Origin: Castellaniella sp034674885
GTDB lineage: Bacteria > Pseudomonadota > Gammaproteobacteria > Burkholderiales > Burkholderiaceae_B
NCBI RefSeq assembly: GCF_034674885.1
Contig: NZ_JAUCDS010000016.1
Span: 1-64,000 of the forward strand
Reading direction: 5' to 3'
DNA length: 64,000 nt
Shown: positions 8,547 to 19,196 of the stretch, one piece after another
Layout: every line of letters begins with the position of its first letter
Numbering within the stretch: the stretch's first letter is position 1
Notes under the pieces: generated by a model
Seen by the model: only the letters and a program-made list of their open reading frames with translations
Databases searched by the model: none
Told to the model about the DNA's origin: nothing
Program-made: the position numbers and the translations under genes

Positions 8547-8957
8547 ATGGGTCGTCATAAATCCAAACCGAATCCCGGCCGCAACACGCGCCTGGCCGAC
8601 CAGATCCAGCAGGATCTGGCGGCGCTGGTGCAGCGCGAGATCGATGTGTCGCGGGCCGGACTGATCACCCTGACCGGGGTCGATCTGTCGACGGATTACG
8701 CCCATGCGAAAGTCTATTTCACCGTGCTGGGCGCCGAACCCGGCACGGCGGCGCAGGCCCTGAACGACAAGGCCGGCTGGTTGCATTCGCAGCTTTTCAA
8801 GCTGCTGCATATTCACACGGTCCCCACGCTGCGTTTCGTGCACGATGTGCAGCTGGCGCGGGGTATCGAACTGACCCAACTGATCGATCGGGCCAATCGT
8901 CCCCAGGCGGGCGCATCGGAAATTCCCGAGCTCGAAGACCCGGACGGCCAGCCCTGA
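8547..8957 (+). CDS. rbfA: Ribosome-binding factor A
   Basis: Cold-shock-associated 30S assembly factor that binds near the 5' helix of 16S rRNA. A single KH-like domain is recognisable: NTRLADQIQQDLAALVQREI, then GVDLSTDYAHAKVYFTVLG and LFKLLHIHTVPTLRFVHD. The length of 136 residues is normal. Immediately after infB and before truB, the usual order in proteobacteria. Confidence 0.97.
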   Translation: MGRHKSKPNPGRNTRLADQIQQDLAALVQREIDVSRAGLITLTGVDLSTDYAHAKVYFTVLGAEPGTAAQALNDKAGWLHSQLFKLLHIHTVPTLRFVHDVQLARGIELTQLIDRANRPQAGASEIPELEDPDGQP

Positions 8958-8992
8958 CAGGGCGGTCGTCACTCATCTGAACGGATTGAACG

Positions 8993-9744
8993 ATGGCTTC
9001 CCGACGCGGGCAGATGCTCGACGGTGTCCTTTTGCTGGACAAACCTGAGGGCCTCTCCAGTAATCATGCGCTGCAGCGCGCCAAACGCACGGTCGATGCC
9101 CGCAAGGCGGGGCATACCGGCACCCTGGACCCTTTCGCCACAGGCCTGTTGATCTGCTGCTTTGGCCGTGCCACAAAAATTTCCTCCGCCATGCTCGAGG
9201 CCGACAAGGTCTACGAAGCCACGGTTGCCTTCGGCGAGGAAACCGACAGCGGGGACCTGACGGGCCACATCGTGGCGCGGGCAGACGAGATTCCCGCCGT
9301 CTCGGCAGAGACGCTGGAATCCGTGCTGGCCGGATTCCGGGGCGAGATCGAACAGATCCCCCCCATGGTGTCGGCGCTCAAGCGCGACGGCAAGCCCTTG
9401 TACGAATATGCGCGCCAGGGCATCGAGCTGGAACGCCCGCCTCGCCAGATCACGATTCATGCGTTGGACCTGCTGGCCTGCGACGGCGTATCCGCCCGGC
9501 TGCGGGTGCATTGCAGCAAAGGCACCTATGTGCGCACCCTGGCCCAGGATATCGGCCGCAGCCTGGGGTGCCTGGGGCATCTGTCGGCCTTGCGGCGCAC
9601 GGCCGTCGGCCCCTTCAAGATCGAGCAGGCCATCGGGCTGGAAGCCCTGCAGGCCATGGCCGCGCCGCAGTCGGCGCTCATCCCTTTACACGCCTTGCCG
9701 GACGGACTGCGCCCGGCGAGTGTATCTACCGAGGAAATCACCTT

Positions 9745-9748
<4 letters not shown>
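8993..9748 (+). CDS. truB: tRNA pseudouridine(55) synthase TruB
   Basis: Makes pseudouridine 55 in the T arm of nearly all tRNAs. The catalytic aspartate is D46 in HTGTLDPFATGLL; LLDKPEGLSSNHAL and the KVYEATVAFGEETDSGD segment are also family signatures, and CSKGTYVRTLAQDIG is the conserved substrate-clamping part. The protein of 251 residues is at the short end for TruB, lacking much of the C-terminal PUA domain found in E. coli TruB (314 residues). It overlaps typA by 4 bp. Confidence 0.97.
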
Positions 9749-11565
<1,817 letters not shown>

Positions 11566-11596
11566 TCCGGGTACCTTGATCCGATGATCCGGACGA

Positions 11597-11621
11597 CCCC
11601 GCCCTTCGTGGCGGGGTTTTT
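11597..11621 (+). terminator. Intrinsic terminator after typA
   Basis: CCCCGCC (11597-11603) and GGCGGGG (11610-11616) form a perfect 7-bp stem around loop CTTCGT, followed by five T. It ends the long scpB/rimP-to-typA series and precedes the next gene's ATG by about 100 bp. Confidence 0.93.
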
Positions 11622-11718
11622 CGTTCCGGCATGCGGCGCGGCCCGCTGCTCTTACAATGGGGCGAGGCTCCGTCGCGCGCCCGCAGGCGCCCGGAATGCC
11701 ATTCTCTGCCTGGACATC

Positions 11719-12786
11719 ATGATTCTCTATCTGCACGGATTCCGCTCCTCTCCCGATTCCTTCAAGGCACGCGTGATGGCGGCGGCGCTGGCCGCACGCG
11801 GGCTGGCCGCAGATTGGCGCTGCCCCCAGCTGCCTGCCAGTCCCGCAGAGGCGATGCGGCTGGCCTTGAGCCTGGCCGAGGAGCTTCTGGCCCAAGGCAC
11901 CGCACCCGGCGGTGAAGGCCGGGATCGGGCGGCAGGCGGCGCGGTCGATCGCCTGACGGTGGTCGGCTCTTCACTGGGCGGTTTCTACGCCACATGGCTG
12001 GCCGAACGCCTGGGCTGCCGTGCCGTGCTGCTCAACCCGGTCGTGCATGCGGCCCGGGATCTGGGCACGCAGGTCGGGTCCCACCGCACGTTTCATGGCG
12101 ACGAGCCATTCGAATTTCTACCCGAGCATGTGGACGAGCTGGCTCGGGCCGAGGCCGACATCCGCGTCCTGACGCGCCCCGAGCGCTATTTCCTGCTGGC
12201 CGCCACCGGCGACGAGGTACTGGACTGGCGCGACATGCAGGCGCGTTTTGCCGGCGGCCGCCAACGCATCATCGAAGGCAGCGACCATGGGCTGTCGGAT
12301 TTCAGGCACTGGCTGCCGGAAGTCCTGGATTTCGCGCTGGCCGCATCTCCGGGCACAGCCACCCATGTCTGCCGCGTCGTGACGGGAGACTGGGATACGT
12401 TGGGACCCGAGGCCTCGCGCATCCGGCTGGAAGTCTTCGTCCAGGAACAGCAGGTGCCGCTGGAAGAAGAACTGGACCCCAAGGACGCCCAGTGCCTGCA
12501 TGCGATCGCCTACGATACGGCAGGGCAGGCAGTGGGCACCGGTCGTCTGCTGCCAGACGGGCATGTCGGCCGGATGGCCGTGCGCCGTTCCTGGCGGGGT
12601 TCAGGGGTTGGTTCCTTGCTGCTGAACGCCCTGGTGGACGCCGCGCGCCGGCGCGGCGATGCCGAAGTCGTCCTGGCCGCGCAGATGCAGGCCCGGCCCT
12701 TCTATACCCGCCACGGTTTCGTGGAAGAAGGTGATACCTTCATGGACGCCGGGATCGAGCACCGGCTGATGCGGCTGCGCTTCTGA
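11719..12786 (+). CDS. Fused YqiA-type alpha/beta hydrolase and GNAT acetyltransferase
   Basis: One open frame of 355 residues with two enzyme modules. Residues 1-205 are a YqiA/YcfP-like esterase: ILYLHGFRSSP at the start, nucleophile S85 in GSSLGGFYA, an acid in TGDEVLDW and the His in EGSDHGLSDF. Residues about 212-355 are an ElaA-like GNAT acyltransferase: IRLEVFVQEQQVP, the acetyl-CoA loop RGSGVG and ending MQARPFYTRHGFVEEGDTF. A Gly/Ala-rich insert occupies residues 61-78. The ATG at 11719 is preferred because an earlier in-frame ATG (11584) lies before the typA terminator. Substrates are unknown. In many genomes these two activities are separate proteins. Confidence 0.85.
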   Translation: MILYLHGFRSSPDSFKARVMAAALAARGLAADWRCPQLPASPAEAMRLALSLAEELLAQGTAPGGEGRDRAAGGAVDRLTVVGSSLGGFYATWLAERLGCRAVLLNPVVHAARDLGTQVGSHRTFHGDEPFEFLPEHVDELARAEADIRVLTRPERYFLLAATGDEVLDWRDMQARFAGGRQRIIEGSDHGLSDFRHWLPEVLDFALAASPGTATHVCRVVTGDWDTLGPEASRIRLEVFVQEQQVPLEEELDPKDAQCLHAIAYDTAGQAVGTGRLLPDGHVGRMAVRRSWRGSGVGSLLLNALVDAARRRGDAEVVLAAQMQARPFYTRHGFVEEGDTFMDAGIEHRLMRLRF

Positions 12787-12834
12787 CGGCTTATCCTGCA
12801 TTCAGATGAGAGGGCACCGGTTCGTCCGCCGGGG

Positions 12835-14154
12835 TCATGGATGTCCGGCGGCCAGGGGCAGGCGCGCAAGACACAGGCGCGTTTCCTGGTTGGCGGCTTC
12901 CTGGGGGCTCTGTTCCTCGGTGGCGTCGCTGTTGCAGGCTGCGCGGGCGGAATAGAGCAGTGTTTCGCCGTCGGCCGATAGGGTGATCAGCCGGGCTTTG
13001 GAGGGTGTGCCGCGCGTGCCATCCAGGCGTCGTGTTGCGCCCGTGCCGGGATCGGCGACCATGATGCCATTTTCGCTGCTGTAGAACAGACGTTTGCCTT
13101 CGGGGTCGAGGAGGAAGTCCGCCAATTCCCAGCCACCGGTGGCGATGATGCGTGGCGCGCCGTCGTCGGGTCGCGCCGTGCGCAGTTCGAATGACCCATG
13201 CCCTTTGTCCTGGGCCCAGGCCGTGATGGCGCCCCCTCGCTGCTCGTTGCGGCTGTCGTCGTCCAGGCCGGGCAGGGACTGGTTTCGGGGTGCAGCGCTG
13301 TCGCCCGGCATGAGCGCGCTGGCCGAGTCGTCGCCGGCCAATTGCCGGGCAATGTCGGGTGGCGGCGCGCTCTGTTCGGCATAGCCCTCCATGTCGGCGC
13401 CAAACAGGCTGTCCTTGCCATATGGGCGGCGGGCCTGGACATAGAGGAGACCGTCCTGCCCCCAGACCCACGGGGCGAAGGCGCCGATGTCCTCGGGCGC
13501 CTTGGGCGTGCCAGGGGGGATGAGCGGGGATGCGACGGCCATGCGTTCGTCTGCGATTCGATAGAGCCAGATCTGTATCACGTAGCCCGCATCGTCCTCG
13601 ACGCCCAGCGCGATCAGGGTCTTGTCCGGGGAGAACCCGGCCTGGTAGCCGAGTTGTCGCCAGGTGTCCGGGTAGGCGGCTTTCAGCGGCGTGATCGGCA
13701 GGTTCTGGATCTCCTGCGGCATCAGCGCGGGCGCGGCGAGATTCACGAGCCTGGCGATCTGCGGCGGATACAGGGTCTGCAGGCACAGGCGCTGGCCGAG
13801 TTCCTGGGGGCTGAGGGTGCTGCGTTTTTTTGCGGCCAGGGGCTGCACGTTTGCCAGAGAACATCGCTGGTCGCGTTCCGCCAGCCAGGCCCGCTGCTGC
13901 GCGCGGGCCGCCATGAGGGCGGCTGCGTTCGGCTGCGAGATCATGGCAGCCTGGTAGGCAGCTGCCATCCGGCCGTCCAGCATGCCCACATCGCCCCAGG
14001 CGCAGATCGCCCGGTCGATCTGGCGCGTGGCCTTGTTGCAGTCGAAACTTGGCCCGAAGGCCAGCGCAGGCGTCGGGAGGGCCAGGGCTGCGGCGGATAA
14101 TGCAGCTGCCAGGATCACGAGGTGCAGCCCCGTGGTTCGTCGCAGGTCTTTCAT
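12835..14154 (-). CDS. Exported LprI-N-like/propeller-like protein B
   Basis: A 439-residue protein with a clear signal peptide (hydrophobic core about 12-30, cleavage near ALA-FG). Residues 36-98 match the LprI-N/DUF1311 pattern: FDCNKATRQIDRAICA, then WLAERDQRC, with cysteines 39, 51 and 98. The rest (about 170-430) contains short beta-rich repeats such as FSPDKTLIALGV, QIWLYRIADERM, FELRTARPDD and KRLFYSSENGIMVADPGTG, typical of a beta-propeller. It is the third gene of a minus-strand operon and overlaps its paralogue upstream by 4 bp. LprI of mycobacteria inhibits lysozyme, but that role cannot be transferred here without test. No partner is recognised. Confidence 0.85.
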   Translation of the reverse strand: MKDLRRTTGLHLVILAAALSAAALALPTPALAFGPSFDCNKATRQIDRAICAWGDVGMLDGRMAAAYQAAMISQPNAAALMAARAQQRAWLAERDQRCSLANVQPLAAKKRSTLSPQELGQRLCLQTLYPPQIARLVNLAAPALMPQEIQNLPITPLKAAYPDTWRQLGYQAGFSPDKTLIALGVEDDAGYVIQIWLYRIADERMAVASPLIPPGTPKAPEDIGAFAPWVWGQDGLLYVQARRPYGKDSLFGADMEGYAEQSAPPPDIARQLAGDDSASALMPGDSAAPRNQSLPGLDDDSRNEQRGGAITAWAQDKGHGSFELRTARPDDGAPRIIATGGWELADFLLDPEGKRLFYSSENGIMVADPGTGATRRLDGTRGTPSKARLITLSADGETLLYSARAACNSDATEEQSPQEAANQETRLCLARLPLAAGHP

Positions 14155-15887
14155 GGCCGCCGCTCCGGGGCCGGCAGGTGCGCCAGGCAGAACTGTTCGG
14201 GTGCATTCTCGTCCTGCGCCGCCAGGTATTCGTCGCCGCAGGCGTTGCGCGTGGACCAGACCAGAAGGCTTTGATCTGTGGAAAGTGCGTACGGGTGGTC
14301 GCCACGCGAGGTACCTGCGATGCGCCGTTCGCTGCGGGTGGCCAGGTCCAGCAGGGTGATTCCCGTGTCGGCCGCATACACGATCTGCGAGCGGCGGGTA
14401 TCGAAGAGGTACGACTCGAGTTCCCACGAACCCCGGGCGGCCCGGTAGACCGGCGCTGCGGCGCCGCGCCTGCGTGTCCTGAGTTCGATGGTGCCGCGCC
14501 CCAGATCTGCGGTCCAGACAAGGAAGTCGCGGTTGCCCCGGAGGACGCCGAGGGCGTCACGGTCGCTTTCCAGCGCTTTGTCCGGTTCGACGGTGTCGGA
14601 TCCGGCCGCCTCGTCGAGCAAGGCCTGGATCGCGTCCGGGACGTGGTCCAGCCGCCGGTGGCTGTCCAGGGTCGCGGCATAGACCGCGTTTGTGCCGTGT
14701 TCCGGGTCGTCGCCTGCTCCCCAGAGCGCGACGCGCGCATGCAGCGTGCCGTCCCGCCAGGCCAGTGCCTGGATTGCCATCGGCGCGTCGTCGGAATGGG
14801 GCTGATTCTGGTCCGGAGGCGGCGTGGCTTCGGCCAGCTTGCCATCGGCGATCCGGTAAAGCCAGACCTGATCGGGTCTGTCGATTTCCTGGCTGGGCAG
14901 CAGGATCGCCAGCAGGGCGCCGTCGGGCGAGGCCTGGATGCCGGCGATGAGCAGGTCGGATCCGTTCCGGGCATCCGGGCGCGCCGCCGCGATCGGCGAC
15001 AGGTCGATGGGTGCGATGCGCGTGGGCGCCAGTGGCGCAGCGCCCCTGTCCTGCAGAACCTGGCGGCGGCCCAGATAGACGGTGTCCAGGCAGTCATAGG
15101 CCAGTGCCTGCAATGGCTTGTCGGTATCCGACAACTCTTTGAATGACCGATCGGCGATGCAGCGGCGGTCGCGTTCGCGTACCCACTCGCGCTGGCTGTG
15201 CACGAGTTCGTCGCGGGCCGGGCCCGCAACCGCTGCCTTGGCCGCCGCGTAGCTGCGGGACAGAGCCAGGTCCTGCCAGCGCAGTGCCGCGTGCGCGCAG
15301 ATGAAGCGGTCGACTGGCCGTTCAGCCCGAGCGCAGTCGAAGCCGGCAGGGATGCTTTGCGCTTGCGGGGGTGGTGGTGCCTTGCATGCGGCCAGCAGTC
15401 GGGCTGCGGGTTCGGCCGCGCGGGCCAGGGGGTAGCGTTCGGTATGCTGCCTGATCGTGATGTCCAGGCTGGTGCTGGCGCGCAGCAGACGCTGCAAGGC
15501 ATCGTCCAGGGGCAGTTCGGCGCTGAAATCCGTGCCCCCCGAGTCCTGGTTTTCCAGGCCCGGAGCAGAGAATTCAAGGCGTTGGCCGGCTGCCTGCAGG
15601 CGGATGGCCGTTTGCTCGCCTGCCTTGGCGCCGCTGTGCTCGTCCTGGAGATAGATCTTCATCATGCCGGTACCCGGACTGCATCCGAAATAAAGAGCGA
15701 CGTCGTCGCTGTCCGGGGTGCCGTAGGCAAGGATCGTCATATCGTCGTAGTGTTCGTTGAACCAGCGGGCCTGATCGTCGTCCTGTGCAGCGGCGGGCCA
15801 GGTCGCCGCCAGTGCGATCAGTGGAATTGCCAGCAGGATCCGGAGAAGATTCGCTCGGGCGGGGGCGGTGCGTGTCGATCGTGTCAT
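14151..15887 (-). CDS. Exported LprI-N-like/propeller-like protein A
   Basis: 578 residues, signal peptide (hydrophobic 13-34, cleavage near AAA-QDDD). Residues about 38-168 form an extra N-terminal domain absent from protein B, with cysteines 69 and 168. Residues 182-243 are LprI-N-like (FDCARAERPVDRFICA; EWVRERDRRC; cysteines 185, 197, 243). The C-terminal part has propeller-like segments (QVWLYRIADGKL, IELRTRRRG, SYLFDTRRSQIVYAADTG) that line up with protein B, and both proteins end in a similar CLA-LP sequence. The two are thus tandem paralogues. The ATG at 15887 begins MTRSTRTAPA and matches the signal peptide; the open frame extends further upstream into the preceding gene. Function not known. 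Confidence 0.85.
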   Translation of the reverse strand: MTRSTRTAPARANLLRILLAIPLIALAATWPAAAQDDDQARWFNEHYDDMTILAYGTPDSDDVALYFGCSPGTGMMKIYLQDEHSGAKAGEQTAIRLQAAGQRLEFSAPGLENQDSGGTDFSAELPLDDALQRLLRASTSLDITIRQHTERYPLARAAEPAARLLAACKAPPPPQAQSIPAGFDCARAERPVDRFICAHAALRWQDLALSRSYAAAKAAVAGPARDELVHSQREWVRERDRRCIADRSFKELSDTDKPLQALAYDCLDTVYLGRRQVLQDRGAAPLAPTRIAPIDLSPIAAARPDARNGSDLLIAGIQASPDGALLAILLPSQEIDRPDQVWLYRIADGKLAEATPPPDQNQPHSDDAPMAIQALAWRDGTLHARVALWGAGDDPEHGTNAVYAATLDSHRRLDHVPDAIQALLDEAAGSDTVEPDKALESDRDALGVLRGNRDFLVWTADLGRGTIELRTRRRGAAAPVYRAARGSWELESYLFDTRRSQIVYAADTGITLLDLATRSERRIAGTSRGDHPYALSTDQSLLVWSTRNACGDEYLAAQDENAPEQFCLAHLPAPERRP

Positions 15888-15922
15888 GGAGATCCTCGCG
15901 GATGTCTGGGTGGGTGTCGCGC

Positions 15923-16828
15923 CTATCCGGTCAGCCACTTCAGGGGGAGAGTCACGCATTTGAACGTCCAGCCGTTCTCGGTGATCAGTTTCAGCAGGGG
16001 ATCGCGCATTTCCCGGATGTCGAACCTGTAGGTGTAGCTGAGTTTGGCCACGGGTCGGCCGTTCTCGATCTGGATGCCATAGAGGGTTTCCTGACGGGCC
16101 TCGTAGAACGTGATGGCGCCCCACTGCTGGTAGAACGACAGGCCCAGGCCGCCCGTGCCAGCCGATGCGTTGAACTGGGATTGGGTCTCGCGCACCCGCG
16201 CCGTGTGGTCGGTCTCGTCGAGACGGATCGTGAGCCGGGTGAGTGCCGAGATCTTGTGCACCCGGAGCAGATCCAGCCAGACCGCGTCGGCGTACTTCCA
16301 GTCGATGATCACTTCGTCCGGGCGCTTTCCGGAGGTGACGGTGAAGGGGAATTCAGCGCCGTCATTGATGGCCTGCAGGCGCTGCCGCAGGTCCTGCATG
16401 CTGATCGCACTGGAGCCCGGGGCGGGCTCGAAAGTCATGGACCAGCTCGTCAGGCGGATGAAGGCCAGGGCCGCCAGGGCGATGTAGGGCAGCAGGAACA
16501 GCAGCGGCGAAGGCATGCCCGGTGCGTCGAGGTCGTAGGTGTTGAGGCGGAACCCGGTGTACGCCCGGGCGAACAGAAAGACCGTGCCGGGCAGTGTGAG
16601 CAGGATGAAGAAGGTCAGGAAGAAGACGATGGGCCGTCGATTGCCTGGCAGTCCGAAGAACAGGAACACCATGGCCAGCACCGCTGCCAGCAGGACGATG
16701 CCCAGCACGGCTCCCAGCATGTGATCGTGGATATCGGTGCGTTTCCAGGCGATGTGGATCAGCATCAGCGCCAGCACGATCGTGATGCCCATGATTCCCA
16801 ATGCCGGGCCGGTGCCCTTGCCTTCCAT
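15923..16828 (-). CDS. Uncharacterised membrane protein, first gene of LprI-like operon
   Basis: 301 residues with four predicted transmembrane helices (about 7-28, 37-60, 66-88, 107-127), followed by a soluble domain of about 170 residues containing AEFPFTVTSGKRPDE and SALTRLTIRLDETDH. I recognise no family. AAGGGGG precedes the ATG at 16828, which is better than the earlier in-frame ATG at 16864. The gene is 35 bp upstream of exported protein A, so the three genes probably make one transcript. A 10-bp-arm palindrome at 16880-16901 lies 52 bp before the start. It might anchor or sense for the two exported proteins, but this is a guess from position. Confidence 0.75.
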   Translation of the reverse strand: MEGKGTGPALGIMGITIVLALMLIHIAWKRTDIHDHMLGAVLGIVLLAAVLAMVFLFFGLPGNRRPIVFFLTFFILLTLPGTVFLFARAYTGFRLNTYDLDAPGMPSPLLFLLPYIALAALAFIRLTSWSMTFEPAPGSSAISMQDLRQRLQAINDGAEFPFTVTSGKRPDEVIIDWKYADAVWLDLLRVHKISALTRLTIRLDETDHTARVRETQSQFNASAGTGGLGLSFYQQWGAITFYEARQETLYGIQIENGRPVAKLSYTYRFDIREMRDPLLKLITENGWTFKCVTLPLKWLTG

Positions 16829-16879
16829 GCCGCCCCCTTGTCGTTCTTGGAAGCAGTCTATCAAGCAGCCCGCGAAAGC

Positions 16880-16901
16880 GATTCATTCAAATGAATGAAT
16901 C
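16880..16901. promoter_or_regulatory. Palindrome upstream of the LprI-like operon (candidate operator)
   Basis: GATTCATTCA (16880-16889) and TGAATGAATC (16892-16901) are perfect inverted arms separated by AA. The arms are AT-rich in a GC-rich setting and have no following T-run, so an operator is more likely than a terminator. It lies 52 bp before the membrane-protein gene and 35 bp past the end of hisP. Confidence 0.7.
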
Positions 16902-16936
16902 GGGCGGGTTTTGACCGGGAAGCCGGGGTGGCGGCC

Positions 16937-17704
<768 letters not shown>

Positions 17705-17709
17705 GGGTG

Positions 17710-18420
17710 TTATCGGTGATGGCCCAGATAGGCCAGTGTACGGCGTTCGTACCAGCGGAACAGTCCGATCAGGGTAAATGACAGCCCCAGGTAGAGCAGG
17801 GCGGCGATTCCGTAGGACGCAAAGGTCTGGTAAGTGGCGGAGTTGGCATCGCGCGCGACCTTCAGGATGTCTGGGACCGTGGCGGTGAAGGCCAGCGACG
17901 TGGCGTGCAGCATCAGGATGACCTCGTTGCTGTAGGCGGGCAGTGCCCGGCGCAGCGCCGAGGGCAGGATCACCCGGCGGTACAGGGCAAAGCGCGTCAT
18001 GCCGTAGGCGCGAGCCGCCTCGATTTCGCCGGCGCTGGTGGCGCGGATGGCGCCTGCAAAGATTTCCGTCGTGTAGGCCACCGTATTGAGTGTCAGGGCC
18101 ACGACCATGCAATTGAAGCCGTTCTGGAAGAAGTCCGCCAGGCTGGGCGTGCCCTTGACGACGTCCAGGCTGTAGATGCCGGCGTAGATGAACAGGATCT
18201 GCACGTACAGCGGCGTGCCCCGGAAGACGTAGCTGAAGGCCCACAAGGGAATCGACAGCCAGCGGCGCGACGACACCCGGCCCACGGCCAGGAAGATGGA
18301 CATGAAAAAGCCCATCGACACCGACAGCACCAGCAGCCACAGGGTAATCACCATGCCCGACAGGCTGCCGTTGCTGGAATACAGGTAGGCCCGCCAGAAT
18401 TGGTCCAGCACGTCGATCAT
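17710..18420 (-). CDS. hisM: Amino acid ABC transporter permease, HisM type
   Basis: Inner-membrane permease of 236 residues with about five transmembrane helices. The EAA loop that docks the ATPase is at AGEIEAARAYGMTRFALYRRVILPSAL; FRGTPLYVQILFIYAG is the conserved front helix. Overlaps hisQ by 4 bp and is followed by hisP, so it forms the heterodimer with HisQ. Confidence 0.92.
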   Translation of the reverse strand: MIDVLDQFWRAYLYSSNGSLSGMVITLWLLVLSVSMGFFMSIFLAVGRVSSRRWLSIPLWAFSYVFRGTPLYVQILFIYAGIYSLDVVKGTPSLADFFQNGFNCMVVALTLNTVAYTTEIFAGAIRATSAGEIEAARAYGMTRFALYRRVILPSALRRALPAYSNEVILMLHATSLAFTATVPDILKVARDANSATYQTFASYGIAALLYLGLSFTLIGLFRWYERRTLAYLGHHR

Positions 18421-19106
18421 AGGGAGACCTCACGCACGCCCACGCTGTAGCGCTTGTCCAGCCAGTACAGCACGCCGTTGGACACGGTGGTCAGCGCCAG
18501 GTAGATCAGGCCCGTGAGGCTGATGAACAGGAACACCCGGAACGTGACGTTGCCGGCGTCCTGGGCGACCTTGACCAGGTCGGACAGACCGATCAGGGAC
18601 ACCAGGGCCGTGGATTTCAGCAGCACCTGCCAGTTGTTGCCGATGCCCGGCAGGGCGTGGCGCATCATCTGCGGGAAGAGCACCCGGCGAAACACCTGGA
18701 ATTCACGCATGCCGTAGGCGGTGGCGGCTTCCAGCTGGCCCTGCGGCACCGCCATGAAGGCGCCGCGAAAGGTCTCGGCGAAATAGGCGCCGTAGATGAA
18801 GCCCAGCGTCAGCACGCCGGCGCCGAACGGATCGATGTCGATGGGATCCAGGCCCAGCAGGTCGGTGAAGTTGTTCAGGTAGATCTGCAGGCTGAAGAAG
18901 ATCAACAGCATCAGCACCAGGTCCGGGACTCCCCGGATCAGCGTCGTGTAGGCCGTCGCCAGCAGGCGTGCGCCCCAGGCGTCGGACAGTTTTGCCCAGG
19001 CGCCCAGCAGCCCCAGGCCCAGGGCGACCAGCAGGGATAGCAGGGCAAGCTGGATGGTGACCCAGGTCCCCGCCAGCAAGAGGGGGCCGTAGCCGTTCAG
19101 AAACAT
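18417..19106 (-). CDS. hisQ: Amino acid ABC transporter permease, HisQ type
   Basis: Inner-membrane permease, 229 residues, five predicted helices. Conserved features are the opening WVTIQLALLSLLVALGLGLL, IRGVPDLVLMLLIFF and the EAA loop QLEAATAYGMREFQVFRRVLFP. It pairs with HisM. The gene is separated from the binding-protein gene by a 90-bp gap that carries a strong stem-loop (19127-19169). Confidence 0.92.
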   Translation of the reverse strand: MFLNGYGPLLLAGTWVTIQLALLSLLVALGLGLLGAWAKLSDAWGARLLATAYTTLIRGVPDLVLMLLIFFSLQIYLNNFTDLLGLDPIDIDPFGAGVLTLGFIYGAYFAETFRGAFMAVPQGQLEAATAYGMREFQVFRRVLFPQMMRHALPGIGNNWQVLLKSTALVSLIGLSDLVKVAQDAGNVTFRVFLFISLTGLIYLALTTVSNGVLYWLDKRYSVGVREVSL

Positions 19107-19126
19107 GGAAGACGATCAGGAATGAA

Positions 19127-19169
19127 GACCGCCCGGTCATGCAGGGCCGTTGAGGCCATCCGGGCGGTC
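19127..19169. repeat. Stem-loop between binding-protein gene and hisQ
   Basis: GACCGCCCGG (19127-19136) and CCGGGCGGTC (19160-19169) are perfect 10-bp inverted arms around a 23-base loop that itself has GGCC repeats. There is no T-run on either strand. The site corresponds to the hisJ-hisQ gap where Salmonella has a REP element, suggesting an mRNA-stabilising or expression-balancing hairpin. Confidence 0.75.
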
Positions 19170-19196
19170 AGGGCGTGCGGCATGCCGCAGACCCGA

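Noticed and set aside
6285..8972. Very long antisense frame opposite infB (nearly 900 codons)
   Set aside because: It arises from the GC-rich codon pattern of infB; composition is His/Gln/Gly-rich without any domain, and infB itself is certain. Similar frames opposite nusA, typA, polA, dxs and alr/SDR were rejected for the same reason.
11584..11718. N-terminal extension of the esterase-acetyltransferase
   Set aside because: It would translate through the typA terminator and adds 45 residues with no family match before MILYLHGF.
12791..15577. Long minus-strand frame across both LprI-like genes
   Set aside because: It lies in another frame of the same strand, is Arg/Pro/Ser-rich and lacks signal or domain; the frames with signal peptides and LprI-N motifs are the real ones.
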